Positions 16,499 to 25,052 are shown, counted from the stretch's first letter. The stretch: 34,395 nucleotides of DNA from Burkholderiales bacterium (GCA_028868825.1 JAGWTU010000058.1:1-34395); one strand, 5' to 3'. The notes: generated by a model from the sequence alone, not told the origin. Made by a program: numbers and translations.

Positions 16499-17742
16499 CG
16501 ATGGATCAACTCGGCCAGCGGCAGGAAGCGCACGGTATCGCCGCGCGCGATCACCTGCCCGGGCGGGTTGTCGATGAGCCCGTCGGCCCAGACGGCCGAG
16601 GTCAGCACGCCCGAGCTCTGGTTCGGGAACAGCTCGACCTCGCCGGCGGCGTTCAGCCGCGCGCGCATGAATTCGCGCCGGCGGTCGGCCTTGGACCAGT
16701 CGAAGGCGGCGCGCAATGGCAGCCCCGGCGGAAATGACGCGTCCATGCCCTGGATCGTGCGCAGCACGGTGCCGACGGCGAGCAGATGGGTGATGAAGGT
16801 CGAGACCGGGTTGCCCGGCAGGCCGATCAGCAGCGCCGCGCCGGGACCATCGCGCCGAATGCGGCCGTAGGCCAGCGGCTTGCCCGGCTTCATCGCGATC
16901 TGCCAGTCGTCGAGCTCGCCCTCGGCACGCGCCGCGGGCTTGAGATGGTCCTCCTCGCCGACCGAGACGCCGCCGCTGGTGACGATGAGGTCGTTGACCG
17001 CCGCCGCCTCGCGCAGCGCGGCGCGCGTCGCGTCGAGGCGGTCGGGGACGATGCCGAGGTCGGTGACGATGCAGCCCGCGGCCTGCAGCAGCGCGCGCAG
17101 CGTGTAGCGGTTGGAGTTGTAGATCGCGCCGGGGCGCAGCGGCTCGCCGGGCATCATCAGCTCGTCGCCGGTCGAGAACAACGCCGCGCGCGGGCGCCGC
17201 AGCACGCTCAGCGTGCCGGCGCCGACCGAGGCCGCCAGACCCAGGCCCTGCGGCGTCAGCCGCGCGCCGCGCTTCAGCACCGCGGCGCCGTGCAGCACGT
17301 CCTCGCCGCGGCGGCGTATCCACTGGCCGGCACGCGGCACGGCGTCGACGCGCACCGAACCCAGGCCGTCGCCAGGCAGGGCCGCGCATTGCTCCTGCAT
17401 CACGACGGCGTCGGCGCCTGGGGGCACCTGGCCGCCGGTGAAGATGCGTGCCGCGGTGCCCGGCAGCAGCGGCTCGCCGACATGGCCGGCCGGGATGCGC
17501 TGCGCGACCCTCAGCACCGTGCCCGCGGCGGGCACGTCGGCGGCGCGCAGCGCGTAACCATCCATCGAGGTGTTGTCCTCGGGCGGCACGTCGAGCGTCG
17601 AGCAGACATCGGCGGCGAGCACGCGGCCCAGCGCATCGAAGGTCGAGACGGTCTCGACCTCGGTCAGCGCATAAGGCTGGGCGCCGGCGATCAGTCTAGC
17701 GGTCGCCTCGTCCAGGGTCAGCAGCGGTCGCTCGTCCTTCAT
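16495..17742 (-). CDS. moeA: molybdopterin molybdenumtransferase MoeA
   Basis: A 415-residue enzyme that inserts molybdate into adenylated molybdopterin in the last step of molybdenum cofactor synthesis. Landmarks are PPEDNTSMDGYALRA (53-67), the GGQVPPGADAVVMQE loop, FSTGDELMMPG, NSNRYTLRALL, TSGGVSVGEEDHLK and LIGLPGNPVSTFIT. Full length. The ATG has GGAG a few bases upstream and lies 16 bp after thrC. It heads the moeA-moaD-moaE run; moaA is 12 kb away at 29554. Confidence 0.96.
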   Translation of the reverse strand: MKDERPLLTLDEATARLIAGAQPYALTEVETVSTFDALGRVLAADVCSTLDVPPEDNTSMDGYALRAADVPAAGTVLRVAQRIPAGHVGEPLLPGTAARIFTGGQVPPGADAVVMQEQCAALPGDGLGSVRVDAVPRAGQWIRRRGEDVLHGAAVLKRGARLTPQGLGLAASVGAGTLSVLRRPRAALFSTGDELMMPGEPLRPGAIYNSNRYTLRALLQAAGCIVTDLGIVPDRLDATRAALREAAAVNDLIVTSGGVSVGEEDHLKPAARAEGELDDWQIAMKPGKPLAYGRIRRDGPGAALLIGLPGNPVSTFITHLLAVGTVLRTIQGMDASFPPGLPLRAAFDWSKADRRREFMRARLNAAGEVELFPNQSSGVLTSAVWADGLIDNPPGQVIARGDTVRFLPLAELIHR

Positions 17743-17758
17743 CGCTCCATCGACTCCA

Positions 17759-19171
17759 TCAGCCCACGCAATGCTCGGCGATGTAGCGCTGCACGCCGGC
17801 GGCGTCGGCGGCCATCACGGTGCAGCGCTTGGGCAGCAACTCGATGCCACGCAGGGCGGCCGGCGGCTCGGGGTCGCGGCCGATGGCCTCGCGTATCGTC
17901 GCCGCGAACTTCGCCGGCAGCGCGGTCTCGAGCACGATCATCGTCTCGCCGGGCAGGCGGCGCTCGGTCGCGACCTTGATGCCGTCGGCCGTGTGGGTAT
18001 CGACCATCGTCCCGGTCTGCTCCCAGACGCGCTTGATCGTCGCCAGCCGGTCGGCATGGGTGCTGCGGCCGCTGACGAAGCCGAAGCCTGCGGCGGGCGC
18101 GAATTCGGCCGCCGTCAGCGTGAAGCCGCCGTCGCGCGCCAGCGCGGCGCCGAACAGCTCGCGCGTGCGCGCCGCGTCGCGGCCGAGCAGGTCGAAGACG
18201 AAGCGCTCGAAATTGCTCGCCTTGCTGATGTCCATCGACGGGCTCGAGGTCTCGTGCGTCTCGGCCGCGGCGCGCACCCGATAGGTGCCGGTGCGGAAGA
18301 ACTCGTCGAGGACGTCGTTCTCGTTCGTCGCCAGCACGAGGCGGGCTATCGGCAGGCCCATCATGCGCGCGACATGGCCGGCGCAGATGTTGCCGAAATT
18401 GCCGGAGGGCACGGCGAAACTGACGCGCTCGTCGTTCGACTTCGTGGCCTGGAAATAGCCGGCGAAGTAGTAGACGACCTGAGCCAGCAGGCGCGCCCAG
18501 TTGATCGAATTGACGGTGCCGATGCGCCAGCGGCGCTTGAATTCGAGGTCGTTGCTGACGGCCTTGACGATGTCCTGGCAGTCGTCGAACACGCCCTCGA
18601 TCGCGATGTTGTGGATGTTGGCGTCCTGCAGGCTGAACATCTGCGCCTGCTGGAACGGGCTCATGCGGCCATTCGGGCTCAGCATGAAGACGCGCACGCC
18701 ACGCTTGCCGCGCATCGCATATTCGGCCGCGCTGCCGGTGTCGCCGCTGGTCGCGCCGAGGATGTTCAGCTCCTCGCCGCGCCGCGCCAGTTCGTACTCG
18801 AACAGGTTGCCGAGCAGCTGCATGGCCATGTCCTTGAAGGCCAGGGTCGGGCCGTTGGACAGCGCTTCGAGATAGAGGCCTTCGCCGATCGGTTTGAGCG
18901 GCGTGATCGCGGCGCTGCCGAAAACGGCCTCGGTGTAGGTGCGATCGCACAGCGACTTCAGGTCGGCGGCCGGGATGTCGTCGATGTAGAGTGTGAGGAT
19001 CTCGAACGCCAGATCGGCGTAGCGCAGGCCGCGCCAGCGCTGCAGCGTCGCCGCGTCGATCTTCGGGTACGCCGCCGGCAAATAGAGTCCGCCATCGGGC
19101 GCCAGGCCCTCGAGCAGGATCTCGCAGAAGGCCCGCGGCGTGCGGTCACCGCGCGTGCTGAGGTACTTCAA
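17759..19171 (-). CDS. thrC: threonine synthase
   Basis: A 470-residue PLP enzyme converting O-phosphohomoserine to threonine. It begins with the family sequence KYLSTRGD after the initiator, has the PLP lysine in LAFKDMAMQ (Lys113), the substrate loop GATSGDTGSAAEYA and the PSGNFGNICAGH phosphate-binding segment. The only start fitting this N-terminus is a TTG at 19171, overlapping the hom stop (TTGA) with GGAAGAG just upstream inside hom. That implies strong coupling to hom and perhaps a deliberately modest initiation rate. Confidence 0.96.
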   Translation of the reverse strand: MKYLSTRGDRTPRAFCEILLEGLAPDGGLYLPAAYPKIDAATLQRWRGLRYADLAFEILTLYIDDIPAADLKSLCDRTYTEAVFGSAAITPLKPIGEGLYLEALSNGPTLAFKDMAMQLLGNLFEYELARRGEELNILGATSGDTGSAAEYAMRGKRGVRVFMLSPNGRMSPFQQAQMFSLQDANIHNIAIEGVFDDCQDIVKAVSNDLEFKRRWRIGTVNSINWARLLAQVVYYFAGYFQATKSNDERVSFAVPSGNFGNICAGHVARMMGLPIARLVLATNENDVLDEFFRTGTYRVRAAAETHETSSPSMDISKASNFERFVFDLLGRDAARTRELFGAALARDGGFTLTAAEFAPAAGFGFVSGRSTHADRLATIKRVWEQTGTMVDTHTADGIKVATERRLPGETMIVLETALPAKFAATIREAIGRDPEPPAALRGIELLPKRCTVMAADAAGVQRYIAEHCVG

Positions 19172-20478
19172 TTCAACTCTTCCTTGCGGATGCGCACGAT
19201 GGGCGCCAGCACGGTCGGCAGCGCCTGCATCTGCACCAGCGCCGCCGTCATCCGGCCCTCGACCGTGTCGTGGGTCAGGATGATGAGGTCGGTCTGCTTC
19301 TCGCCCTCGGCCGATTCGCGCTGCAGCACGGCGTCGATCGAGATGTCGTTCTCGGCCAGGATGCCGGTGATGCGCGCCAGCACGCCGGCCTTGTCGGCGA
19401 CGACCAGGCGCAGGTAGTAGGCGGTGACGACATCCGCCATCGGCAGGATAGGCGTGTCCTGCATCGACCCGGGCTGGAAGGCCAGGTGCGGCACGCGGTG
19501 GTCGGGGTCGGCGGTGGCCAGCCTCGTGATGTCGACGAGATCGGCGACGACGGCGCTGGCAGTGGGCTCGGCACCCGCGCCCTTGCCGTAGTACAGCGTC
19601 GTGCCGACGGCGTCGCCCTGGACGACGACGGCGTTCATCGCGCCCTCGACGTTGGCGATCAGGCGCTGCGTCGGCACGAGAGTCGGGTGCACGCGCAACT
19701 CGATGCCCTGCGGCCGGCGCTTGGTGATGCCCAGCAGCTTGATGCGGTAGCCGAGCTGCTCGGCGTAGCGGATGTCGGCCGCCTGCAGACCGGTGATGCC
19801 CTCGACATAGGCCTTGTCGAACTGCACCGGCACGCCGAAGGCGATCGCGCTCATGATCGTCGCCTTGTGCGCGGCGTCGATGCCCTGGATGTCGAAGGTC
19901 GGGTCGGCCTCGGCATAGCCCAGGCGCTGCGCCTGCTCGAGCACGACTTTGAAGTCCAGGCCCTTGCTGCGCATCTCGCTGAGGATGAAGTTCGTCGTGC
20001 CGTTGATGATGCCGGCGATCCACTCGATGCGGTTGGCCGTCAGGCCCTCGCGCAGCGCCTTGATGATGGGGATGCCGCCGGCGACGGCGGCCTCGAAGGC
20101 GACGGTGACGCCGCGCGCGCTCGCGGCAGCAAAGATCTCGCTGCCATGCACGGCCAGCAGCGCCTTGTTCGCCGTCACGACATGCTTGCCGGCGGCGATC
20201 GCCTCCAGCACCAGCGTGCGCGCGATGCCGTAGCCGCCGATCAGCTCGACGACGATCTCGATCGCCGGATTCGCGATCACCTTGCGCGCGTCGTCGACGA
20301 CCTCGGCGGCGTCGCCGACGAGGGCGCGGGCGCGCGCGACGTCGAGGTCGGCGACCATCGTGATCTCGATGCCGCGGCCGGCGCGGCGGCGGATCTCCTC
20401 CTGGTTGCGCCGCAGCACCTCGAAGGTGCCGCCGCCGACGGTGCCGATGCCGAGCAGGCCGACCTGGATGTTTTTCAT
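19168..20478 (-). CDS. hom: homoserine dehydrogenase
   Basis: A 436-residue NAD(P)-dependent enzyme that reduces aspartate semialdehyde to homoserine for threonine and methionine. N-terminal Rossmann motif GLLGIGTVGGGTFEVL (7-22), catalytic domain with VTANKALLA, GIINGTTNFILSEM and GYAEADPTFDIQG, then a C-terminal ACT domain (about 350-430, starting LRLVVADKAGVLARITGIL), the usual site of threonine feedback. Starts 7 bp after alaA with no visible ribosome site, so translation probably depends on alaA. Confidence 0.97.
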   Translation of the reverse strand: MKNIQVGLLGIGTVGGGTFEVLRRNQEEIRRRAGRGIEITMVADLDVARARALVGDAAEVVDDARKVIANPAIEIVVELIGGYGIARTLVLEAIAAGKHVVTANKALLAVHGSEIFAAASARGVTVAFEAAVAGGIPIIKALREGLTANRIEWIAGIINGTTNFILSEMRSKGLDFKVVLEQAQRLGYAEADPTFDIQGIDAAHKATIMSAIAFGVPVQFDKAYVEGITGLQAADIRYAEQLGYRIKLLGITKRRPQGIELRVHPTLVPTQRLIANVEGAMNAVVVQGDAVGTTLYYGKGAGAEPTASAVVADLVDITRLATADPDHRVPHLAFQPGSMQDTPILPMADVVTAYYLRLVVADKAGVLARITGILAENDISIDAVLQRESAEGEKQTDLIILTHDTVEGRMTAALVQMQALPTVLAPIVRIRKEELN

Positions 20479-20485
20479 GGGGGAA

Positions 20486-21712
20486 TCAGACGAAGTGACG
20501 TTTGCGGTAATGGCCGAGGAAGCGCCCGATGCGGCCGATGGCCTCGCTCAGGTCGTCGGTGTTGGGCAGGAAGACGAGGCGGAAATGGTCGTGCGCGATC
20601 CAGTTGAAGCCGGTGCCCTGGACGATCAGCAGCTTCTCCTCGGCCAGCAGCTCGTAGGCGAACTGCTGGTCGTCGGCGATCGGGTACATCTTGGGGTCCA
20701 GGCGCGGGAACATGTAGAGCGTGCCCTTGGGCTTGACGACGCTGACGCCCGGGATCTGCGTCAGCAGCTCGTAGGCGAGGTCGCGCTGGCGGCACAGCCG
20801 GCCCGTGGGTGCGACGAGGTCGTCGATGCTCTGGTAGCCGCCCAGCGCGGTCTGGATCGCGAGCTGGCCCGGCGTGTTCGCGCACAGCCGCATCGAGGCC
20901 AGCATGTTCAGCCCCTCGATGTAGTCCTTGGCATGGCGCTTGTCGCCCGAGACGACCATCCAGCCGGCGCGGTAGCCGCAGCTGCGGTAGTTCTTGCTCA
21001 GGCCGTTGAAGGTCACGCACAGCACGTCGTCGGCGAGCGAGGCGATGCTGGTGTGGGTGTTGCCGTCGTACAGCGTCTTGTCGTAGATCTCGTCGGCGAA
21101 GACGATGAGCTGGTGCTGGCGTGCGATCTCGACGATGCCGCGCAGCAGGTCGTCGGGGTAGAGCGCGCCGGTCGGGTTGTTCGGGTTGATGACGACGATG
21201 GCCTTGGTGTTCGGCGTCACCTTGCGCCGGATGTCGTCGAGGTCGGGCAGCCAGCCGGCGCCCTCGTCGCACAGGTAATGCACCGGCGTGCCGCCCGAGA
21301 GCGAGACGACGGCCGTGTACAGCGGGTAGTCGGGGGCCGGGATCAGCACCTCGTCGCCGGCGTCGAGCAGCGCGTTCATGCTCATCGCGATCAGCTCGGA
21401 GGCGCCATTGCCGAGGTAGACGTCGTCGACCGTCACGCCGGCGATCTTCTTGCCCTGGGTGTAATGGACGACCGCCTTGCGCGGCGCGAACAGGCCCTTG
21501 CTGTCGGTGTAGCCGGCCGCGTGCGGCAGGTTGCGGATCATGTCCTGGACGATCTCGTCCGGCGGCTCGAGCCCGAACGCGGCGATGTTGCCGATGTTGA
21601 GCTGGATGATCTTGTGCCCTTCCTCCTGCATCTGCCGGGCCTTGTCGAGCACGGGTCCGCGGATGTCGTAGCCGACGTTGGCGAGCTTGGCTGATTTGAG
21701 TATCGGTCTCAA
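20486..21712 (-). CDS. alaA: glutamate-pyruvate (alanine) aminotransferase AlaA-type
   Basis: A 408-residue class I/II PLP aminotransferase. FADEIYDKTLYDG, the PLP lysine segment NGLSKNYRSCGYRAGWM and LNMLASMRLCANTPGQLAIQTALGG closely follow Escherichia coli AlaA (YfbQ), which makes alanine from pyruvate and glutamate. I place the start at TTG 21712: it aligns with the AlaA N-terminus (initiator-R-P-I-L-K-S) and GGAG sits 8 nt upstream. The in-frame GTG at 21721 is the alternative, but there GGAG would touch the codon. First gene of the hom-thrC-moeA run; divergent from the Mth938-like gene. Confidence 0.93.
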   Translation of the reverse strand: MRPILKSAKLANVGYDIRGPVLDKARQMQEEGHKIIQLNIGNIAAFGLEPPDEIVQDMIRNLPHAAGYTDSKGLFAPRKAVVHYTQGKKIAGVTVDDVYLGNGASELIAMSMNALLDAGDEVLIPAPDYPLYTAVVSLSGGTPVHYLCDEGAGWLPDLDDIRRKVTPNTKAIVVINPNNPTGALYPDDLLRGIVEIARQHQLIVFADEIYDKTLYDGNTHTSIASLADDVLCVTFNGLSKNYRSCGYRAGWMVVSGDKRHAKDYIEGLNMLASMRLCANTPGQLAIQTALGGYQSIDDLVAPTGRLCRQRDLAYELLTQIPGVSVVKPKGTLYMFPRLDPKMYPIADDQQFAYELLAEEKLLIVQGTGFNWIAHDHFRLVFLPNTDDLSEAIGRIGRFLGHYRKRHFV

Positions 21713-21752
21713 GAAGGGCACTCCGGTGGCAGACCCCTGGTCGCGGGGGACC

Positions 21753-21758
21753 TAGAAT
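21753..21758 (+). promoter_or_regulatory. putative -10 box 7 nt before the Mth938-like gene
   Basis: TAGAAT followed by seven bases and GTG at 21766. No Shine-Dalgarno sequence lies in between, so a leaderless transcript is plausible. No good -35 is seen. Confidence 0.45.
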
Positions 21759-21765
21759 TATCCAC

Positions 21766-22152
21766 GTGAAGTTCCAGCCCGACATCGCAGACGGCGCCAA
21801 CGTGATCACGCGCCAGGAACCGGGGCGGATCTGGGTCGGCAACCAGCCCTACGCGCACAGCCTGCTCGTGCCCCGCGCGGGCGAGGTGCTGCGCTGGGAG
21901 GTCGCCGAGCTCGCGGACCTGACGTCGGCGCACTTCGAGCGCATCGCCGCGCTGCGCCCCGAACTCGTCATCTTCGGCAGCGGTGCGCGGCTGCGTTTCG
22001 TCGCGCCGGCGCTGCTGCGATCGCTCATCGAGGAGCGCATCGGCGTCGAGACGATGGACACCCCGGCCGCCTGCCGCACCTACAACGTGCTGGCCAGCGA
22101 AGGCCGTCTCGTGCTCGCCGCCTTGCTCGTCGAAACGGTCCCCCCGGCGTGA
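21766..22152 (+). CDS. Mth938-like (DUF498/NDUFAF3-type) domain protein
   Basis: A 128-residue protein with the Mth938 fold pattern: a short N-terminal strand region, then LRPELVIFGSGARLRFVAPALLRSLIEERIGVETMDTPAACRTYNVLASEGR, shown here only as landmarks FGSGARLRF, IGVETMDT and AACRTYNVL. The family includes human NDUFAF3, a complex I assembly factor, but the bacterial role is not established. GTG start with no ribosome site. It leads a plus-strand run with bcp and phoH and is divergent from alaA across about 50 bp. Confidence 0.88.
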   Translation: MKFQPDIADGANVITRQEPGRIWVGNQPYAHSLLVPRAGEVLRWEVAELADLTSAHFERIAALRPELVIFGSGARLRFVAPALLRSLIEERIGVETMDTPAACRTYNVLASEGRLVLAALLVETVPPA

Positions 22153-22169
22153 GCCGGATTGCCTCCCAC

Positions 22170-22225
22170 GGCCCGAGTCGGGCCGGAGACTTTATAATTC
22201 GACGCTGAACCGGCCCCGAGGCCGG
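22170..22225 (+). promoter_or_regulatory. bcp upstream region: dyad, TATAAT and leader hairpin
   Basis: Three elements are visible. GGCCCGA-G-TCGGGCC (22170-22184) is a perfect 7-bp dyad. A consensus TATAAT stands at 22193-22198. CCGGCC-CCGA-GGCCGG (22210-22225) is a perfect 6-bp hairpin that would begin the bcp leader. The first dyad covers the expected -35 region and could be an operator, or could simply end the transcript of the gene before. No -35 consensus is seen. Confidence 0.4.
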
Positions 22226-22271
22226 CACACAAGAATGGCCGAGCGCCAGGGGAAGCGAGAGTAAACCATCC

Positions 22272-22748
22272 ATGACGCCAGTCCTCAACAAATCTCTCCC
22301 TGACTTCGAGGCCCTGGCCACCGGCGGCATCAAGTTCACGCCGCAATCGAACCTGGGCCATGCCGTGGTGCTGTACTTCTACCCGAAGGACAACACGCCC
22401 GGCTGCACGACCGAGGCGATGCAGTTCCGCGACCAGCACAAGGATTTCGTCAAGGCCGGCGCCGTCGTCTTCGGCGTCTCGCGCGACAACATGGCCAGCC
22501 ACGACAAGTTCAAGACCAACCTCGGCCTGCCGTTCGAGCTCATCGCCGACACCGAGGAGAAGCTCTGCCACATGTTCGGCGTCGTCAAGAACAAGATCAT
22601 GTACGGCAAGAAGGTCAAGGGCATCGAGCGCAGCACCTTCCTGATCGATGCCGAAGGCGTGATGCGCGCCGAATGGCGCGGCATCAAGGTCGCCGGCCAC
22701 GTCGACGAAGTGCTCAAGGCGGTGAAGGCGCTGAAGAAGGCCGCTTGA
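22272..22748 (+). CDS. bcp: thiol peroxidase Bcp (PrxQ family)
   Basis: A 158-residue peroxiredoxin reducing hydrogen and organic peroxides. The peroxidatic cysteine is Cys45 in YPKDNTPGCTTEAMQFRD. The resolving cysteine found five residues later in E. coli Bcp is Met50 here, and the alternative resolving position in the SRDNMASHDKFKTNLG helix is also not Cys. The only other cysteine is Cys99 (EEKLCHMFG). So it may act as a 1-Cys enzyme or use Cys99. About 70 nt of leader precede the ATG. The gene is followed by a strong terminator. Confidence 0.95.
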   Translation: MTPVLNKSLPDFEALATGGIKFTPQSNLGHAVVLYFYPKDNTPGCTTEAMQFRDQHKDFVKAGAVVFGVSRDNMASHDKFKTNLGLPFELIADTEEKLCHMFGVVKNKIMYGKKVKGIERSTFLIDAEGVMRAEWRGIKVAGHVDEVLKAVKALKKAA

Positions 22749-22805
22749 GTCCCGTCACGATGCCCCGCCGCCGGCGCCGCCGCACGGCCGCCCGCCCATC
22801 CGTCG

Positions 22806-22834
22806 AAGCCGCACGGCCTGCCGTGCGGCTTTTT
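22806..22834 (+). terminator. intrinsic terminator after bcp
   Basis: AAGCCGCACGGC (22806-22817) pairs with GCCGTGCGGCTT (22820-22831), a 12-bp stem with a very tight loop, running into TTTTT (22830-22834). A textbook rho-independent terminator, 58 bp after the bcp stop and 27 bp before phoH. Confidence 0.92.
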
Positions 22835-22860
22835 GCTTTCTAAAGTCCTCCCCCATAGCC

Positions 22861-24525
22861 ATGCCCTTGCCCAAGCCGCCAGCGAAAAAAGGTGATCACC
22901 TCCAGGAAGCCGACTACGAGGCCCAGGCGGCCCCGCGGCCGGAGAAGCGCACGCTGAAGACGCGCGCCGTCGAGGCACCGGCCGAGACCGCGCTCGAGCT
23001 CTACGACGGCGGCACGGCGCTGGCCGCGCGGCCGGCCGCGCCGCAGCCGGCGCCGCTCGCCAGGGCCGCCGCGCCGGCACGTCCGCCGCAGCCTGCGCCG
23101 CGTGCGCGCAAGCCGCGCAGCAGCGGCCCGGCCAAGCTCTTCGTGCTCGACACCAACGTGCTGATGCACGACCCGATGAGCCTGTTCCGCTTCGAGGAAC
23201 ACGACGTCTTCCTGCCGATGATCACGCTCGAGGAGCTCGACGGCCACAAGAAGGGCATGAGCGAGGTCGCGCGCAGCGTGCGCCAGGTCAGCCGCGAGCT
23301 CGACGCGCTGGCCCAGTTCGCGGCCAAGGACGGCAGCCTCGACGCCCAGGCCGGCATCCCGCTGGCGCAGACCGGCCACCGCGAGGCCGGCGGCAAGCTC
23401 TATTTCCAGACCCAGCTGCTGGAAATCAAGCTGCCCGCCGGGCTGCCGCAGGGCAAGGCCGACAACCAGATCCTGGGCGTCGTGCAGAGCCTGCGCCAGC
23501 AGCAGCCGGGGCGCGACATCGTGCTGGTGTCCAAGGACATCAACATGCGCGTCAAGGCGCGCGCACTCGGCCTGCCGGCCGAGGACTACACGAACGACAA
23601 GACGCTCGAGGACGGCGACCTGCTCTACACCGGCGTGCTCGCGCTGCCGGCCGATTTCTGGGAGCGCCACGGCAAGACGATGGAGAGCTGGCAGCAGGCC
23701 GGCCACACCTACTACCGCATCAGCGGCCCGCTGGTGCCGGCGCTGATGATCAACCAGTTCGTCTACCTCGAGGTGCCCGGCGCGGCGCCGCTGTACGCGC
23801 GCGTGGCCGAGATCACCGGCAAGACGGCGGTGCTGAAGACGCTGCGCGACTACGCGCACACGAAGAACGCCGTCTGGGGCGTGACGGCGCGCAACCGCGA
23901 GCAGAACTTCGCGCTGAACCTGCTGATGGACCCCGAGTGCGACTTCATCACCCTCACCGGCACGGCGGGCACCGGCAAGACGCTGATGACGCTGGCCGCC
24001 GGGCTGTCGCAGGTGCTCGACGAGCGCCGCTACACCGAGATCATCGTCACCCGCGTGACGGTGCCGGTGGGTGACGACATCGGCTTCCTGCCCGGCAACG
24101 AGGAGGAGAAGATGGGGCCCTGGATGGGCGCGCTCGACGACAACCTCGAGGTGCTGGCGCGCACCGACGCCAGCGCCGGCGAATGGGGCCGCGCGGCGAC
24201 CAACGACCTCGTGCGCAGCAAGATCAAGATCAAGAGCCTGAACTTCATGCGCGGGCGCACCTTCCTCAACAAGTTCCTGCTCATCGACGAGGCGCAGAAC
24301 CTGACGCCCAAGCAGATGAAGACGCTGGTCACGCGCGCCGGCCCGGGCACGAAGATCGTCTGCCTGGGCAACCTGGCGCAGATCGACACGCCCTACCTCA
24401 CCGAGGGCAGCTCGGGCCTGACCTATGCCGTCGACCGCTTCAAGGGCTGGCCGCATGGCGGCCATGTGACGCTGGCGCGCGGCGAGCGCTCGCGGCTGGC
24501 CGATTTCGCCAGTGAAGTGCTCTAG
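22861..24525 (+). CDS. PIN-domain PhoH-family ATPase (PhoH2/YlaK type)
   Basis: A 554-residue fusion. Residues 1-90 are a basic, Ala/Pro-rich, probably disordered tail; 92-230 are a PIN ribonuclease domain starting KLFVLDTNVLMHD (Asp97 a metal ligand) with LEELDGHKKG and LVSKDINMRVKA; the C-terminal half is a PhoH ATPase with Walker A GTAGTGKT (about 367-374) and Walker B FLLIDEAQN (about 471-479). PIN-PhoH fusions have been described as RNA-unwinding ribonucleases linked to toxin-antitoxin behaviour. No antitoxin-like gene precedes it. No Shine-Dalgarno sequence is seen; since a terminator lies just upstream, it needs its own promoter or read-through. Confidence 0.92.
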   Translation: MPLPKPPAKKGDHLQEADYEAQAAPRPEKRTLKTRAVEAPAETALELYDGGTALAARPAAPQPAPLARAAAPARPPQPAPRARKPRSSGPAKLFVLDTNVLMHDPMSLFRFEEHDVFLPMITLEELDGHKKGMSEVARSVRQVSRELDALAQFAAKDGSLDAQAGIPLAQTGHREAGGKLYFQTQLLEIKLPAGLPQGKADNQILGVVQSLRQQQPGRDIVLVSKDINMRVKARALGLPAEDYTNDKTLEDGDLLYTGVLALPADFWERHGKTMESWQQAGHTYYRISGPLVPALMINQFVYLEVPGAAPLYARVAEITGKTAVLKTLRDYAHTKNAVWGVTARNREQNFALNLLMDPECDFITLTGTAGTGKTLMTLAAGLSQVLDERRYTEIIVTRVTVPVGDDIGFLPGNEEEKMGPWMGALDDNLEVLARTDASAGEWGRAATNDLVRSKIKIKSLNFMRGRTFLNKFLLIDEAQNLTPKQMKTLVTRAGPGTKIVCLGNLAQIDTPYLTEGSSGLTYAVDRFKGWPHGGHVTLARGERSRLADFASEVL

Positions 24526-25015
24526 CCGCACATCGCCAGCCCGCATTGCCGCGCTCGCGCTGGCGGCACTCGCCGCCGGCTGCGCCGCGCCGCCGCCGCC
24601 CGTCGGCACCAGCGAGGCCGCGGTGCTGGCGTCGCGCGGCGCGCCGACCGCGCGCTACGACTTGCCCGACGGCGCGCACCGGCTCGAATACGCGACCGGC
24701 CCCTACGGCCGCGAGACCTGGATGATCGACATCGGCGCCGATGGCCGCGTGCAGCTGGCGCGCCAGGTGCTGGGCGAGGCCGAATTCCTGCGCGTGCAGT
24801 CGCACCCCGGCATCCCCGCCGCCGAGCTGCTGCGCTGGATCGGCAGCCCGGGCGAGCGCCGCGGCGCCCGCCGCGGCGGCCAGACCTGGTCTTGGCGCTA
24901 CCCGACGCATGAATGCCTGTGGTTCCAGGCCTCGATCGACGCCGCCGGCGTGATGACGGACGCCGCCTACGCGATCGACCCGACCTGCGACCACCCCGAC
25001 AGCTTCGTCAAATGA
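24512..25015 (+). CDS. small predicted lipoprotein
   Basis: A 167-residue protein beginning at a GTG that overlaps the last 14 bases of phoH. It has a basic N-terminus, a hydrophobic stretch IAALALAALAAGC and a lipobox LAAGC (Cys24), so an outer-membrane lipoprotein is expected. The mature part has a pattern (SEAAVLASRGAPTARYDLPDG, LEYATGPYGRETWMIDIG) reminiscent of the BamE/SmpA-type fold, but this is weak. Two later cysteines (HECLWF, DPTCDHP) might form a disulfide. Function unknown. Confidence 0.85.
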   Translation: MKCSSRTSPARIAALALAALAAGCAAPPPPVGTSEAAVLASRGAPTARYDLPDGAHRLEYATGPYGRETWMIDIGADGRVQLARQVLGEAEFLRVQSHPGIPAAELLRWIGSPGERRGARRGGQTWSWRYPTHECLWFQASIDAAGVMTDAAYAIDPTCDHPDSFVK

Positions 25016-25049
25016 GCGGGCCCGGCCCGCGCGAGCGGCTCCCGCTCGC
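25016..25049. terminator. two tandem GC-rich hairpins filling a convergent gap
   Basis: GCGGGC-CCG-GCCCGC (25016-25030) is followed at once by GCGAGCGG-CTC-CCGCTCGC (25031-25049). Both are perfect stems and together they occupy nearly all of the 37 bp between the convergent lipoprotein and ketosynthase genes. There is no T-run, so a bidirectional RNA-end barrier is likelier than a classical terminator. Confidence 0.55.
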
Positions 25050-25052
25050 CGA

